Shown: positions 25,987 through 36,208, counted from the first letter of the stretch. The stretch is DNA of 64,000 bases from Streptococcus varani (GCF_001375655.1 NZ_CTEN01000002.1:372001-436000); one strand, 5' to 3'. Notes: a model not told the origin generated them from the sequence alone. Numbers and translations are program-made.

Positions 25987-27324
25987 TTAGTCTATAGTAG
26001 CCAAGCGATACAATGCTTCTGCATAGATATCCATAGCCTCATACATATGATCTAGATTGATCCGTTCATTTTCCTGATGTTCTGTTTGAAGACCATCTGG
26101 GAAACAAGCTCCAAAGGCGACACAATTTGGCATGGTTCTAGCAAAGGTTGCTCCACCAGATGATTTAGCTGGAGTCCTATCTCCTGTTTTTTCTTGATAA
26201 ACGCTCATCAAAGTAGAAACTAAGGAACTGTCTAAAGGAACATAAAGAGAAGCTAGATAGTCAAATTCTTCATAGTCTAGCCCATAAGCTGCCGCTTTTT
26301 CAGACAATACTTTGACCAATTCTTCTTTATTTGCTAAAACAGGTATCCGAATATCCAGACGGATTTCAGATAGTTCTTGAGTAAGGGTTAAACCAGCGAT
26401 GTTGAAGCTCAGATCACCAGAAGCTTGATCAGTAATCAAACCAAATAAACTGGAACCAGTTGCATCTTCTCCAACGGCATCAGCAATAAATTGAAGAGTG
26501 GGATGGTCAGAGAATTTGCGCAAGGCCTTGGCCAGACGGACAATAGCATTCACTCCCTTAGCCGCATCTTTGGCATGGCGAGAGACACCTAAAACAGTCA
26601 GGTTAGTGTCGCTTATCTCATAGTCAAAATCAAGCGCATCTAATTCTGCCTTTACTTCTTCCAAAAGTGGACCCTGATAGCTTGCCTTTGCTGGAACAAT
26701 ATTGTAGGCTTGCCCTGCTTCTAAGCGAATATCCTTATCCCCAAGTCCGATTAGTTTAGCCTGTAATAGACCTTTTTCAGCATAGGTCAGAGGAAAACCA
26801 GAATCGGGCGCGAAGCCCATGTCAGCAACTTCTTCTAGATGATTGTAACGATTCATACAGCGCCAGAGGGTTTCCTCATCTGTACCAAAGATAAATCGAA
26901 TCCGTTTCGTCAAAACAACACCCACATCGAGAAGGGCCTTGAGGGCATAGAGAGCCATCATAGAAGGACCTTTATCATCCTGTGTTCCTCTACCATGGAG
27001 ATGATTATCTTTGAGGACGGCTTCAAAAGGAGGTGTCTCCCAGTTGGCTAAATCACCAGCTGGGACGACATCCAAGTGGCAGAGAACCGCTAATAGTTGA
27101 TCCCCTTGACCAATTTCAGCATAACCATAGTAGCCTTCCGGATCAAGGTAGGTTGAAAATCCAAGTTTCTCACATAATTTGAGACTATGTTCCAAAACAT
27201 CTTGGATAGCCTGGCCAAAGGGGGTTCCATTTTCCCCTTCTTGGCAAACAGACGGATAGGATACTAGTTCCTTGATGGCTTGGATACATTGCTTATGGTG
27301 TTCTTCTGTTACAAAAGTTTGCAT
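25987..27324 (-). CDS. arcT: M20-family metallodipeptidase, last gene of the arc operon
   Basis: This 445-residue Sapep/PepV-like dipeptidase has metal ligands in CHLDVVPAG (H83, D85), GRGTQDDKGP (bridging D116/D117) and GTDEETLW (E150/E151). It is cytoplasmic, with no signal sequence. It follows arcD by 13 bases and is the distal arc gene, so it probably feeds arginine-containing dipeptides into the deiminase pathway. Naming varies: streptococcal arcT labels cover both peptidases and transaminases, so the symbol is a positional guess. Confidence 0.8.
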   Translation of the reverse strand: MQTFVTEEHHKQCIQAIKELVSYPSVCQEGENGTPFGQAIQDVLEHSLKLCEKLGFSTYLDPEGYYGYAEIGQGDQLLAVLCHLDVVPAGDLANWETPPFEAVLKDNHLHGRGTQDDKGPSMMALYALKALLDVGVVLTKRIRFIFGTDEETLWRCMNRYNHLEEVADMGFAPDSGFPLTYAEKGLLQAKLIGLGDKDIRLEAGQAYNIVPAKASYQGPLLEEVKAELDALDFDYEISDTNLTVLGVSRHAKDAAKGVNAIVRLAKALRKFSDHPTLQFIADAVGEDATGSSLFGLITDQASGDLSFNIAGLTLTQELSEIRLDIRIPVLANKEELVKVLSEKAAAYGLDYEEFDYLASLYVPLDSSLVSTLMSVYQEKTGDRTPAKSSGGATFARTMPNCVAFGACFPDGLQTEHQENERINLDHMYEAMDIYAEALYRLATID

Positions 27325-27337
27325 CGTTCACCACCCT

Positions 27338-28834
27338 CTATCCGAAGAAAGTTGCAACTACCAAGAGGAGAACACTGATAACCACAATCATAACAATTAG
27401 TTTGGAAACAAATTTCCACCAAGTAGGTAAATCAACATGTCCGATAGCCAAGGCACCCATTACGATAGCCGATGTTGGAGAAATCATGTTGAGGACACCT
27501 GAAGCTGATTGGAAAGCTGTGATAACCAAGTGAGCCGGTACATTTGAGAATTCTCCCAGAGGAGCCATAATCCCCATAGTAGCTCCTGCCAAACCAGATG
27601 TTGAAGGAATCAAGAAGGACATTGGCAGATAGAAAATATAGGCAAGGACGATAAAGACTTGTGATGATAAACCTGACAAGCCAACTTCACCCCAGTGAAG
27701 AATGGTTGAAGTAATCATACCATCATTCATGATAACTTGGATACCACGGGCAACAGCACAGATAATGGCAACACTGAGGAATTCACCTGCTCCATTGAGG
27801 AAAGCTTTGAAGAAATCCGCTTCAGACATACGGTAAACAAAAGCAACTAGAACTGCCATGGCAATGAAGAGCATAGTAATTTCTCGGAAGTACCAAGTTC
27901 CAAGGGCAGCAGCTGACTTACCGAAGAGTTGACCCAAGACTGGAAGTCCAGTAATGGCATTGTTTAAGTCTGTAAAAATATTAATTTTAAAGCCTTCCCA
28001 AGGAATCAGACTCAAGACCATGATGATGAAGGTAAGGGCAAAAATATAGAGAACATTGCGTTGGCGTTTGCTTAAATCAGCAGTATTTTCTTGTAGTTTA
28101 AAGATTTGCTTGTGTTCTGACATTTTATCAGCAATAAGAGATTTACTTGGATCTTTTTCAATCTTGCTGGCATAACTATAAACAAACCAAGTTGCAAGAC
28201 CGACCAAGAGTATCCATTGCAAGCCGCGCCAAGCAAACCCATCTGCAATACTGATACCGGCTGCATCAGAGGCTACACCTGTCGCAAATGGATTAACCGT
28301 AGAGGCCAGACAGCCAACTTGTGAACCGATAAGAATAATAGCAACAGCCACTAGAGTATCAAAGCCAACAGCAATCATGACTGGGATCAGAAGTGGATAG
28401 AAGGCCATGGTTTCTTCCCCCATACCATAGGTGGAGCCACCTAAGGCAAAGAGAGGAAGCAAAATCCAAATCAAGGCTTTTTCTCGTCCCTTATTCTTTC
28501 GAACAACAGAAGCAATCCCAGTGTCTAGTGCACCTGTATGGTTGATGACACCTAAGAACGCACCAACCATCAGAATGAAGAAGGAGACTTCAATAGCTCC
28601 AGTGGTTAGGTCAGTTCCTAACATCCCTCTTACAGGCGCCATGATAATATCATAGAAGCCTTGTGGGTTAGAGTCGACCACTTGATAGCTTCCAGCAACA
28701 ACAGCACCAGCTTCTGTCTTTTCATAAGAGCCGGCCGGTATAAACCAGGTCATCACTGCCATTAAAGCAATGACAATCATTAGTATGGTGTAGGATGAAG
28801 GCATTTTAAAGCCTTTTTTGGTATTTTGGTCCAT
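27338..28834 (-). CDS. arcD: Arginine-ornithine antiporter (YfcC/ArcD type)
   Basis: This 498-residue polytopic membrane protein has about 12 helices. It contains GGSTYGMGEETMAFYPLLIP and LPSTSGLAGATMGIM-like segments (here IPSTSGLAGATMGI), which mark the YfcC/C4-dicarboxylate-carrier-like family. In streptococcal arc operons this protein exchanges arginine for ornithine. AGGAGGTTTTATC precedes the ATG. A repeat element lies in the 239-base gap behind arcC. Confidence 0.9.
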   Translation of the reverse strand: MDQNTKKGFKMPSSYTILMIVIALMAVMTWFIPAGSYEKTEAGAVVAGSYQVVDSNPQGFYDIIMAPVRGMLGTDLTTGAIEVSFFILMVGAFLGVINHTGALDTGIASVVRKNKGREKALIWILLPLFALGGSTYGMGEETMAFYPLLIPVMIAVGFDTLVAVAIILIGSQVGCLASTVNPFATGVASDAAGISIADGFAWRGLQWILLVGLATWFVYSYASKIEKDPSKSLIADKMSEHKQIFKLQENTADLSKRQRNVLYIFALTFIIMVLSLIPWEGFKINIFTDLNNAITGLPVLGQLFGKSAAALGTWYFREITMLFIAMAVLVAFVYRMSEADFFKAFLNGAGEFLSVAIICAVARGIQVIMNDGMITSTILHWGEVGLSGLSSQVFIVLAYIFYLPMSFLIPSTSGLAGATMGIMAPLGEFSNVPAHLVITAFQSASGVLNMISPTSAIVMGALAIGHVDLPTWWKFVSKLIVMIVVISVLLLVVATFFG

Positions 28835-28919
28835 GATAAAACCTCCTAAATGTTATTATTGTCCTGTTTCCTACCACAGAACAAACTTTTCTCCGAAATA
28901 ATGTGGGCATCTTATACCC

Positions 28920-29014
28920 AAAGAAAATCAAAAGTAAATAAAGCAAAGCAACTCAATCTTGCCTAGTGGTAGACAAGATGCTTTAATAAAATTTCGTTTT
29001 GATTTTTAATAAAT
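28920..29014 (-). repeat. ~95-bp inverted-repeat element between arcC and arcD
   Basis: Read on the plus strand it begins CAAAGAAAATCA, carries CCTAGTGGTAGACAAG in the centre and ends TTTTGATTTTTAATAAATAT. It aligns along its length with the reverse complement of 61064-61166. It is a diverged member of the same family, inserted inside the arc operon. Confidence 0.65.
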
Positions 29015-29073
29015 ATCAGCAAGTAACGATACTGAATCTCTACCACTAGTCATGGACATTATGAGAAAAGAAA

Positions 29074-30021
29074 TTATGCTTTCTCAATAATGGTTCCGCT
29101 ATCTGATTCGATTAGAGCTGCCAAGTTTTCAAGAGATGTGATTACAGCTCTTGATTCTGGTTTGTTTTCAACAAAGGCCATGGCTGCTTGAACTTTTGGT
29201 AACATTGAGCCTGGTGCAAATTGATTTTGTTGGATGTATTCTTCCAACTCAGCAATGGTTACTTTTTCCAATTTAGCTTGGTCAGGTTTGTTGTAGTTCA
29301 CAAAGACATAATCAACGCCGGTCAAGACGATGAAGAGGTCTGCATCTACCATTTCAGCAAGAGTTTGTGATGCAAAGTCTTTGTCGATAACAGCTTCCAC
29401 ACCGGTCAAAGTGCCATCTTCTTCCTTGATGACAGGAATACCGCCACCACCAGCAGCTACAACCACTGTACCTGCTTCGATAAGAGTACGGATGGTGCCG
29501 ATTTCTTTGATACCGACTGGTTTTGGTGAGGCAACCACTTTACGCCAACCACGTCCTGCGTCCTCTTTGAAGGTCGCACCTGTTTTTTCAGCTTCTACTT
29601 TTGCTTCTTCTTCACTGTAGAATGGACCGATTGGTTTGCTTAGATTTACAAAAGCTGGGTCTGCCTTGTCCACGACGACTTGTGTCACAACGGAAGCCAC
29701 TTCTTTTTCAATGCCTTCTTTTGTCAATTCGTTTTCAAGGGCATTTTGCAACCAGAAACCGATGGAACCTTCTGTCATGGCTACTAGTGTATCCAATGGG
29801 AAAGCTGGGTTCTTTTCAGAATCAGCTGCCAAGTTTTGCAAGAGAAGATTGCCTACTTGTGGACCATTTCCGTGTGTTACGATGAGGTCATCCCCATTTT
29901 TAATTAATTTTACCAGATGTTTTGCAGTCTCAACAAGGGCTGCTTTTTGTGCTGTTGCAGATGGATCTGATGAAAGGATGGCATTCCCTCCCAAAGCCAC
30001 TACAATCTTACGATTTGCCAT
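29074..30021 (-). CDS. arcC: Carbamate kinase
   Basis: ArcC makes ATP from carbamoyl phosphate, the energy-yielding step of the arginine deiminase pathway. It has 315 residues. VALGGNAIL is at the N-terminus, [15 protein letters not shown] follows, and [10 protein letters not shown] and GVEAVIDKD lie in the middle, all hallmarks of carbamate kinase. It lies between arcB and arcD in the operon. Confidence 0.96.
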   Translation of the reverse strand: MANRKIVVALGGNAILSSDPSATAQKAALVETAKHLVKLIKNGDDLIVTHGNGPQVGNLLLQNLAADSEKNPAFPLDTLVAMTEGSIGFWLQNALENELTKEGIEKEVASVVTQVVVDKADPAFVNLSKPIGPFYSEEEAKVEAEKTGATFKEDAGRGWRKVVASPKPVGIKEIGTIRTLIEAGTVVVAAGGGGIPVIKEEDGTLTGVEAVIDKDFASQTLAEMVDADLFIVLTGVDYVFVNYNKPDQAKLEKVTIAELEEYIQQNQFAPGSMLPKVQAAMAFVENKPESRAVITSLENLAALIESDSGTIIEKA

Positions 30022-30066
30022 ATTTCCTACCTTCTTATTCTATTCTTATAATTTTTCAAAAAAATG

Positions 30067-30197
30067 GAGGACTGGCCAAGTTTACAGGCTCAGCCCTCAC
30101 TAACATATAAAAGGAGCGACTATTACATTCAACGAACTATTAACTGCAATCACCAACAAGCTAAAGGCATCCCTAACAGTTGGCGAATCCTAGCCAA
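30067..30197 (-). other. Hairpin-rich gap between arcB and arcC
   Basis: The 192-base gap has no gene. It holds GAGGaCTGgCC pairing with GGctCAGcCCTC (30067-30098) and TTGGC/GCCAA (30180-30197). Neither is followed by a T-run on the minus strand, so mRNA stabilisation or processing is more likely than termination. Confidence 0.4.
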
Positions 30198-30213
30198 TTA
30201 ACTCTTCTTAGAA

Positions 30214-31227
30214 TTAAACTCTTGGAATGAAGAGATTGCCAAGTGTTGCAGCCATTACAGCCTTGATGGTGTGCATACGGTTTTCTGCTTGGTCAAAATG
30301 ACGAGCGTATTTGCTGCGGAAGACTTCGTCTGTTACTTCCATTTCACTTACGCCGTATTTTTCAGCGACATCTTTACCATAAACTGTCTTGGTATCATGG
30401 AAGGCAGGTAAACAATGCAAGAAGATGAGGTTTTCATTTTCAGCTTTCTTAATCAAATCCATGTTTACTTGGAACGGTGTCAACATTTTCACACGTTCTT
30501 CAAACATAGCTTCTTCACCCATAGATACCCAAACGTCTGTGTAGAATACGTCCGCACCTTTAGCTGCTTCATCGGCATTATCTGTGATAAGGATACGAGA
30601 ACCAGATTCTTTAGCATAGCCTTGAGCCAATTCAACGATTTCTTCAGCTGGGAAGAGTTCTTTTGGTGAGAAGATATGAACGTTAACACCAAGGATTGCA
30701 CCTGTTACCAAGAGTGAGTTGGCAACGTTGTTACGGCCATCACCACAGTAAACCAAAGTCAAACCTTCTAATTTACCGAAGTTTTCTTTAACAGTGAGGT
30801 AGTCTGCCAACATTTGAGTTGGATGCCATTCGTCAGTCAAGCCATTCCATACTGGTACTCCTGAGAATTCTGCCAATTCTTCCACCATGCGTTGGCTGAA
30901 ACCACGGAACTCGATACCGTCAAACATACGACCCAAAACTTTGGCTGTATCTTCAGTTGATTCTTTTTTACCAAGTTGGATGTCGTTAGCGCCTAGGTAT
31001 TCTGGATGAGCGCCTAGGTCAATCGCTGCAGTTGTGAAGGCTGCGCGAGTACGAGTAGATGTTTTTTCAAACAAGAGAGCAATATTTTTGCCTTCTAGGT
31101 AATGATGAGGCACACCACGTTTTTTCAAATCTTTCAAATGAGCTGAGAAGTCAATGAGATATTCTAATTCAGCGCGTGTAAAATCTTTTTCAGCAAGGAA
31201 GCTACGTCCTTGAAATACTTGTGTCAT
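30214..31227 (-). CDS. arcB: Catabolic ornithine carbamoyltransferase
   Basis: ArcB splits citrulline with phosphate into ornithine and carbamoyl phosphate. It has 337 residues. [10 protein letters not shown] (55-64) binds carbamoyl phosphate, and NPTQ-type ([10 protein letters not shown]) and HCLPAFHD motifs bind the amino acid. AAGGAGAAAAACAC precedes the ATG. Its operon place after arcA and the GNAT gene supports the catabolic role. Confidence 0.96.
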   Translation of the reverse strand: MTQVFQGRSFLAEKDFTRAELEYLIDFSAHLKDLKKRGVPHHYLEGKNIALLFEKTSTRTRAAFTTAAIDLGAHPEYLGANDIQLGKKESTEDTAKVLGRMFDGIEFRGFSQRMVEELAEFSGVPVWNGLTDEWHPTQMLADYLTVKENFGKLEGLTLVYCGDGRNNVANSLLVTGAILGVNVHIFSPKELFPAEEIVELAQGYAKESGSRILITDNADEAAKGADVFYTDVWVSMGEEAMFEERVKMLTPFQVNMDLIKKAENENLIFLHCLPAFHDTKTVYGKDVAEKYGVSEMEVTDEVFRSKYARHFDQAENRMHTIKAVMAATLGNLFIPRV

Positions 31228-31272
31228 GTGTTTTTCTCCTTTTAACTATATAATCTATTTACGATTTTTGAT

Positions 31273-31734
31273 TTATTCTGCCAACTCATCTGTCGATTTA
31301 TCTTCTAAATACTTAACAAGAGATTGACAAGGAATGCCATCTTCTACATATATCTCACCAAACGGGCGATAACCCAGAGATTGATAAAATGTTTTTGCTG
31401 GTAATTCACTATGGATAATCAATTGATGGTAACCATGTGCTAGCGCATAGTCTTCTAAGGCTGCAACTACTTGAGTACCATATCCTTTTCCTCGGTACTC
31501 TTCCAAAGTTGCAATCCGTGTCAAACGGGCCTCATCTTCCGCCAAAGGGAGGAAGCGACCTGTCGCAACAGGTTGCTGACCTTCATAAACGACGGTGTAG
31601 ACAGTTCCTTTTTCATCATAGTCATCAAACTCATCTGCCCTATCAATACCATGTTCTAAGATAAAGACTACAAAGCGAATGTATAGACTAGCAGCCCGCT
31701 GAAATGGTTGATGACCGGTTACCACGCTTCCCAT
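31273..31734 (-). CDS. GNAT acetyltransferase of the arc operon
   Basis: This 153-residue GNAT protein contains RIATLEEYRGKGYGTQVVAALE (acetyl-CoA loop) and YRPFGEIYVEDGIPC. It is related to the ElaA-like protein at 23349-23795 (shared ending YxEDGIPH/C). It starts five bases after the arcA stop without a clear Shine-Dalgarno, so translation is probably coupled. Its position between arcA and arcB is characteristic of S. suis-type arc operons. The substrate is unknown. Confidence 0.85.
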   Translation of the reverse strand: MGSVVTGHQPFQRAASLYIRFVVFILEHGIDRADEFDDYDEKGTVYTVVYEGQQPVATGRFLPLAEDEARLTRIATLEEYRGKGYGTQVVAALEDYALAHGYHQLIIHSELPAKTFYQSLGYRPFGEIYVEDGIPCQSLVKYLEDKSTDELAE

Positions 31735-31739
31735 ATCAA

Positions 31740-32972
31740 TTACAAATCTTCACGTTCAAACGGCATGGACATACAACGTGGTCCACCGCGACCGCGAACC
31801 AATTCACTACCATCAATCTTGATGAGTCGAAGACCTTTTGATTCTAGGATTGCATTTGTGATGGTATTGCGTTTGTACACAACGACTACGCCAGGTGCGA
31901 TTGTCAAGGTATTTGATCCATCGTTCCATTGTTCACGACCAGCAGCTACGATATTGTCACCACCGCAGCGAATGAGTTCTACTTTTTCAACACCTAAGTT
32001 AGCAGCAAGAAGATCTGCCAAATCACCATGTTCTTCTTCAATATGAAGTTCTTGGTTTTCATAAGTGACTGAGAAGACACGAAGGTCACCTTCAATTTCA
32101 GGGTGGATCGTAAACTTGTCATAGTCTACCATTGTAAACACTGTATCTAAGTGCATGAATTTACGATTATTGGCGAATTCAAAAGCCAGTACTTTCTTGA
32201 AGCCAATGTTCTTTTCAAAGATATTGACCAAGAGCTTTTCAATAGATGCTGCGTCTGTACGTTGCGAAATACCCACTGCCAAGACATCTTTTGAAAGAAC
32301 CAACTCGTCCCCACCTTCGATGCGAGTGCTTTCGCAGCGATCGTAAACCATTGGCACTTTTCCTGCATAATCTGGGTGATAACTAAAGATATATTTACCG
32401 TAGATTGTTTCGCGGTTGCGAGTTTCTGAATACATACGGTTAAGGGATACACCGTTACCAATCGTTGCAAATGGGTCGCGTGTGAAGTAAAGGTTTGGCA
32501 TTGGATCAATGGCAAATGGATAACTAGATTCAACCAAATCAGTCAAACCTTTTTCTTCAGCTGGGATTGCTGGTAATTCGCATTTTTGAACACCAGCCAT
32601 TGTTTTTTCAACTAATTCTTTACTATCTTCAATGGCTAAGAGAAGCTTGCGAATCGCTTTCTTAGTCGCACGACCACGAATGTTAGCTTCTTCCAAATAT
32701 TCATCAATGAACTGCTCACGAATTTCTGGACTAATCAAAGACTCGGCAGCTAACTTTTCAAGATAAAGTACTTCAACGCCTTCGTTGCGAAGGGCTTGGG
32801 CAAAAGCATCGTGTTCTTTTTGAGCATCTTCTAGAAATGGGATATCATCGAAAAGAAGACGTTCAAGATAGTCAGGCATCAAGTTTTCAATTTCCTTGCC
32901 TGGGCGGTGAAGCAAAACTTTCTTAAGTTTGCCGATTTCTGAAAAGACATGAATTGGATGTGTAGACATCAC
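31740..32972 (-). CDS. arcA: Arginine deiminase
   Basis: ArcA hydrolyses arginine to citrulline and ammonia, raising cytoplasmic pH. It has 410 residues. Catalytic C400 is in [16 protein letters not shown] at the C-terminus; [10 protein letters not shown] and [11 protein letters not shown] carry the other active-site residues. GAGGAGGTATTGTG precedes the ATG. It is the first gene of the operon behind a complex promoter. Confidence 0.97.
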   Translation of the reverse strand: MMSTHPIHVFSEIGKLKKVLLHRPGKEIENLMPDYLERLLFDDIPFLEDAQKEHDAFAQALRNEGVEVLYLEKLAAESLISPEIREQFIDEYLEEANIRGRATKKAIRKLLLAIEDSKELVEKTMAGVQKCELPAIPAEEKGLTDLVESSYPFAIDPMPNLYFTRDPFATIGNGVSLNRMYSETRNRETIYGKYIFSYHPDYAGKVPMVYDRCESTRIEGGDELVLSKDVLAVGISQRTDAASIEKLLVNIFEKNIGFKKVLAFEFANNRKFMHLDTVFTMVDYDKFTIHPEIEGDLRVFSVTYENQELHIEEEHGDLADLLAANLGVEKVELIRCGGDNIVAAGREQWNDGSNTLTIAPGVVVVYKRNTITNAILESKGLRLIKIDGSELVRGRGGPRCMSMPFEREDL

Positions 32973-33350
32973 AATACCTCCTCGTTTTTTTCATTGTAGT
33001 AAGGGAAACCTTACTCGTTTTTTACTGAATTCAGTATATCATTTCTTTGTAAACCTTTTCACGAAAAAATGTACAAACATTTTGCCAAATATTTCACATT
33101 TTCAAGACAACAAAAAAATATTTATCTTTTTTTAAGCGCTTTCTATAAATATTTTCCTTATTTTAACCATTAATTGAATATTTATTTTTTAATATTTTTC
33201 TTAAAAACATGAGTGAAATAGTCGGTTTAGTAGAAATAAGACCTTGATTCAGATTTTCAATATAAAAATGATTGCATTTGGTTTACTCTTCCAAATCAAA
33301 TCTTTATCACACAAGTATACGAAATCATTTGAATGATCTTTAAAGACATA
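32973..33350 (-). promoter_or_regulatory. arcA control region: extended -10, cre, ArgR-like palindrome, other inverted repeats
   Basis: There is no gene in this AT-rich stretch. On the minus strand TGATATACT (33041-33033) is an extended -10 without a good -35. TGAAAAGGTTTACA (33061-33048), one mismatch from the cre consensus, covers the -35 position. The palindrome TACTGAATTCAGTA (33023-33036) overlaps the -10 and start, resembling an ARG box. A cre-like AAGCGCTT centre lies at 33134-33141, and ATTTGG-N9-CCAAAT (33276-33296) is a possible Crp/Fnr-family site. Repression by glucose and activation by arginine or FlpS is the expected logic. Confidence 0.6.
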
Positions 33351-33371
33351 GAAAAAGACCTCATCGGGTCT
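33351..33371 (-). terminator. Terminator overlapping the flpS stop
   Basis: AGACC and GGTCT pair around a 6-base loop, followed by TTTTTC on the minus strand. The stem includes the final flpS codons. Confidence 0.6.
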
Positions 33372-34056
33372 CTGTTAAGTTTTCTAAGAAATAATCAGTG
33401 TCTAGGTATGTTAACTTTTTATGAGAATAAGCAATGCGTTTTTCTTCCTTTAATTTTTTTAAGACATGGCTAGCTGTCTCTCTAGTAGTGGCTGCCAATC
33501 GCGAAAGTTCTTGAATGTGGATACCAAAAGGAATCTCAAGTAACTGATCCGGTTGGCAAAGATCCCAATAAAGCAAAGCCAAAACTTGCACGACCCGCTC
33601 GCTAGCTGATGAAATCATCGCATTTCGCAACCGTAATTCTTGAAATTTCAAAATGCGAGATAGTTTTTGGTTGAGAAAAAGCATCTGCTGATTATTTTTC
33701 TTTGAAAGAGACTCGTACAAGTCCATAGGAACCATAATGTAGGATAAATCAGTTACTGCAATGGCTGAATAGTGATAATAGGGATCAACAAAGAGACCAC
33801 CAAAAGGAAAAGCTCCTCCTTCACGGATATAGTCCAAATAGGAATAGGTATCCGTTTGGTCAAATTGTTCAATGCGAGCATAGCCTTTTTGTAAGACAAA
33901 AAGGTAGTTTCGCTCATCACCTGCAAAGAAAAAGAACTGATCTCTTGGAATGGTTCGAAAACGAGCCGCTTGAGCAAGCTGATCAAATTCTTCAATTGTA
34001 AAGTGTTTAAAAGCTGCTTGACCTTTTAAAAAGAAATACTGCTCTTTACTAATCAT
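33361..34056 (-). CDS. flpS: Crp/Fnr-family activator of the arc operon
   Basis: This 231-residue regulator has a cyclic-nucleotide-binding-type beta-roll (about 15-120) and a C-terminal winged helix (ELSRLAATTRETASHVLKKLKEE). It has a single cysteine (in WDLCQPD) and no FNR-type cysteine cluster, so it does not sense oxygen through an Fe-S centre. It is located upstream of arcA in the same direction with its own terminator, as for ArcR/FlpS. TGGTATAAT lies 33 bases upstream. A 10-codon ORF (34081-34049) begins at the predicted mRNA end and overlaps the flpS ATG. Confidence 0.88.
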   Translation of the reverse strand: MISKEQYFFLKGQAAFKHFTIEEFDQLAQAARFRTIPRDQFFFFAGDERNYLFVLQKGYARIEQFDQTDTYSYLDYIREGGAFPFGGLFVDPYYHYSAIAVTDLSYIMVPMDLYESLSKKNNQQMLFLNQKLSRILKFQELRLRNAMISSASERVVQVLALLYWDLCQPDQLLEIPFGIHIQELSRLAATTRETASHVLKKLKEEKRIAYSHKKLTYLDTDYFLENLTETR

Positions 34057-34349
34057 ACCCCACTCTTTCTCCTGATTCCATTTAATCTATTATACCATAA
34101 AAAAATTTCCGTGAAAACAATTCCCAAAATATTCTATTGCTACGGGGTCACTAGAAGCCTTAAAAAGTGAAATTCTCCTTTTTACCATACCTTATTATAC
34201 ACTTCAAAATATACTGTGTTAAAGCAGCTAAATGGACTTGAGTTCCTCCCTTTTCGCTTTACTTTACCATTTTTAATTTTATTAAGTATAAGAAAAAATG
34301 ACCACCTGTCAATAAAAGATTGACTTCTAAAACCTCTATTTCTAAAGGC

Positions 34350-34374
34350 AAAAATCCCCAAGCCGGAGCCTAGG
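34350..34374 (-). terminator. Terminator of the serine hydrolase gene
   Basis: CCTAGGC-TCCG-GCTTGGG (with G-T pairs) is followed by ATTTTTG on the minus strand, 18 bases past the stop. It makes a small open frame in 34182-34391 unlikely to be a gene. Confidence 0.6.
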
Positions 34375-34391
34375 AATTTCTTCTTATTCAA

Positions 34392-35495
34392 TTAAGCCAG
34401 TCCATTTTCATTGACTCGATGCCATTGATTGATGACATAGGTAATAGCAGCCAACTGCATATAGCCATAACCATTAACCTCTGAACTATCTTCTGTGGAT
34501 CCACCCAAATAACGACTATAGAGAGCAATCAAATAGGGACTCTCTTCAAATACCATGGCATCCACATTGAGGGCCTCGCCAACGTACCCAGGTTTTTGCA
34601 CAATCCGCAGATGGGATAAATACGTCTCATAATACTGATTAGGGAAGGAAATGTCCATGAAATAGATGATATCTGCGTATTTTTCTTGGTGTCGATAGAG
34701 ATGTTCCAACACCTGAATATAATAATCTGTTGTGGTCTTGTTATCCTCCCGTCTGATGGCTGGTATTTCTCCCTTTGATCTTCCATATTTGGTCATCATA
34801 GCAAAGGCTGCATCCATCCCCCCTAACCGATCTGCCAAAGCATAGGCTGGAGTATTTTCTGAGTAAACCAATGAATACTCCTGCATATCAGGAATAGACA
34901 TGGCACCTGCAAACTGTCCAACATAAGCATCATGTTCAAATTTATACTCATAAGCCGTGTTGGTGATATCAAAGCGTTCCACTAAGGTAAATTTGCCCTC
35001 TTTCACCGCATCTACTACCAACATGTTGAGGGGCAGTTTATAGGTAGATCCTGCAGTCATAGGCTCCTTTTCATTCATGGAGAATGTATGGCCGCTGGCA
35101 GGATTTTTATAGCTAAATGCCACTTGAGAGGGATCAATGCCCGCATCTGCTAAGTAAGCCTGAACCACTTGGACCAGACTCATATTCGCATAATCATAAG
35201 CCAAACCCATACTTTCCATAGACACACGATCAGCTTCCATAACAGCCTGTTTAGCTTCTGGTGATTTAAGCAATTCTTTGATTGGCTCTACTTCTTTTTG
35301 ACTAGTTGATGTGTTTATTTTTTCAGTTTTTCCAACTTGAGAAGAGTTTGGACCCTTACTTTTACTTTCAAGAGACTGTCCACCATAGCGGGCCCTTGCT
35401 CCAAAGTAGACGAAAAAAGGAAGCGTTAGTAAAGCAAGTATTCCTAAATTCCATAGCAATCCTTTATCGTATTTCTTCTTATCTAATCTCCGCAT
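34392..35495 (-). CDS. Membrane-anchored class A beta-lactamase-like serine hydrolase
   Basis: This 367-residue protein has a cytoplasmic basic start, one membrane anchor (about 13-32) and an outside linker rich in Ser/Lys. The catalytic fold shows SxxK as S150-T-Y-K153, YSENTPAYAL in place of the SDN loop, and a degenerate KPG in the KTG position. It probably acts on cell-wall peptide rather than beta-lactams. It ends with a terminator. The ATG lies six bases behind TAAAAT with no Shine-Dalgarno, suggesting a leaderless mRNA. Confidence 0.75.
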   Translation of the reverse strand: MRRLDKKKYDKGLLWNLGILALLTLPFFVYFGARARYGGQSLESKSKGPNSSQVGKTEKINTSTSQKEVEPIKELLKSPEAKQAVMEADRVSMESMGLAYDYANMSLVQVVQAYLADAGIDPSQVAFSYKNPASGHTFSMNEKEPMTAGSTYKLPLNMLVVDAVKEGKFTLVERFDITNTAYEYKFEHDAYVGQFAGAMSIPDMQEYSLVYSENTPAYALADRLGGMDAAFAMMTKYGRSKGEIPAIRREDNKTTTDYYIQVLEHLYRHQEKYADIIYFMDISFPNQYYETYLSHLRIVQKPGYVGEALNVDAMVFEESPYLIALYSRYLGGSTEDSSEVNGYGYMQLAAITYVINQWHRVNENGLA

Positions 35496-35501
35496 ACAAC
35501 T

Positions 35502-35529
35502 ATTTTACATTATTTACAAAAAAACTCAA
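35502..35529 (-). promoter_or_regulatory. Promoter of the serine hydrolase gene, leaderless arrangement
   Basis: On the minus strand TTGAGT, 16 bases and TAAAAT end six bases before ATG 35495. It lies just behind the sodA terminator. Confidence 0.5.
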
Positions 35530-35567
35530 GTAATCTTATGTTCTTTTGCCATGCTATTTTACTGTTG

Positions 35568-35597
35568 AAAAAAGAGCCTGAACCAATCAGACTCTCT
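35568..35597 (-). terminator. Terminator of sodA
   Basis: AGAGtCTGA and TCAGgCTCT form a stem with one mismatch, followed by six T on the minus strand. Confidence 0.85.
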
Positions 35598-35602
35598 ATA
35601 AA

Positions 35603-36208
35603 TTATTTTGCGGCTGCATAAAGTTCGTTTACTTTTGTCCAATTGATAATGTCAAAGAATGCTTTGATATAATTTGGACGAACGTTACGGTAATTGAGAT
35701 AGTAGGCATGCTCCCAAACATCCAATGCTAAGATTGGTTTTAAACCTTGCATAATAGGAGAATCTTGGTTAGCAGTTGAGATAACTTCCAGTTTACCTTC
35801 TTTGTTGACAACGAGCCAAGCCCAACCAGAACCAAAACGAGTTGTTGCTGCTGTTGTAAATGCTGCTTGGAATTCTTCATATGAACCAAAAGTTGCATCA
35901 ATATCTGCTGCTAATTCAGCTGAGATTTCTGATTTTTCTGTAGAAAGCAACTCCCAGAAGAGAGCATGATTTAGATGACCACCACCATTATTAATCAATG
36001 CTTGACGAATGTCAGCTGGAATTGATTCAACATTTGACAAGAGTGCTTCCAGATCTTCACCGATTTCAGGGTGTTTTTCAAGAGTAGCATTGGCATTTGC
36101 AACATAGGTCGCATGGTGCTTGTCATGGTGAAGAGTCATTGTTTCTGCATCAATATGTGGTTCAAGAGCGTCGTAAGCGTAGGGAAGTTCTGGTAAAATA
36201 ATTGCCAT
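35603..36208 (-). CDS. sodA: Superoxide dismutase (Mn/Fe type)
   Basis: SodA dismutates superoxide in the cytoplasm. It has 201 residues. Metal ligands are H27 (MTLHHDKHH), a histidine in NHALFW, and D and H in [20 protein letters not shown] is typical of the manganese/cambialistic group. The promoter is TTGAAA-17-TAAAAT, and GAGGACAGACAA precedes the ATG. It is a single-gene unit. Confidence 0.97.
   Translation of the reverse strand: MAIILPELPYAYDALEPHIDAETMTLHHDKHHATYVANANATLEKHPEIGEDLEALLSNVESIPADIRQALINNGGGHLNHALFWELLSTEKSEISAELAADIDATFGSYEEFQAAFTTAATTRFGSGWAWLVVNKEGKLEVISTANQDSPIMQGLKPILALDVWEHAYYLNYRNVRPNYIKAFFDIINWTKVNELYAAAK

Noticed and set aside
30022..30213. Small gene between arcB and arcC
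   Set aside because: No frame has both a ribosome site and a plausible length; the stretch is hairpin-rich instead.
34182..34391. 69-codon open frame behind the serine hydrolase gene
   Set aside because: Its start overlaps a terminator hairpin (34350-34374), it has no ribosome site and its composition is not protein-like.
34392..35495. Beta-lactamase
   Set aside because: SxxK is present, but the SDN and KTG positions are altered and the protein is anchored; a cell-wall hydrolase role is more likely.
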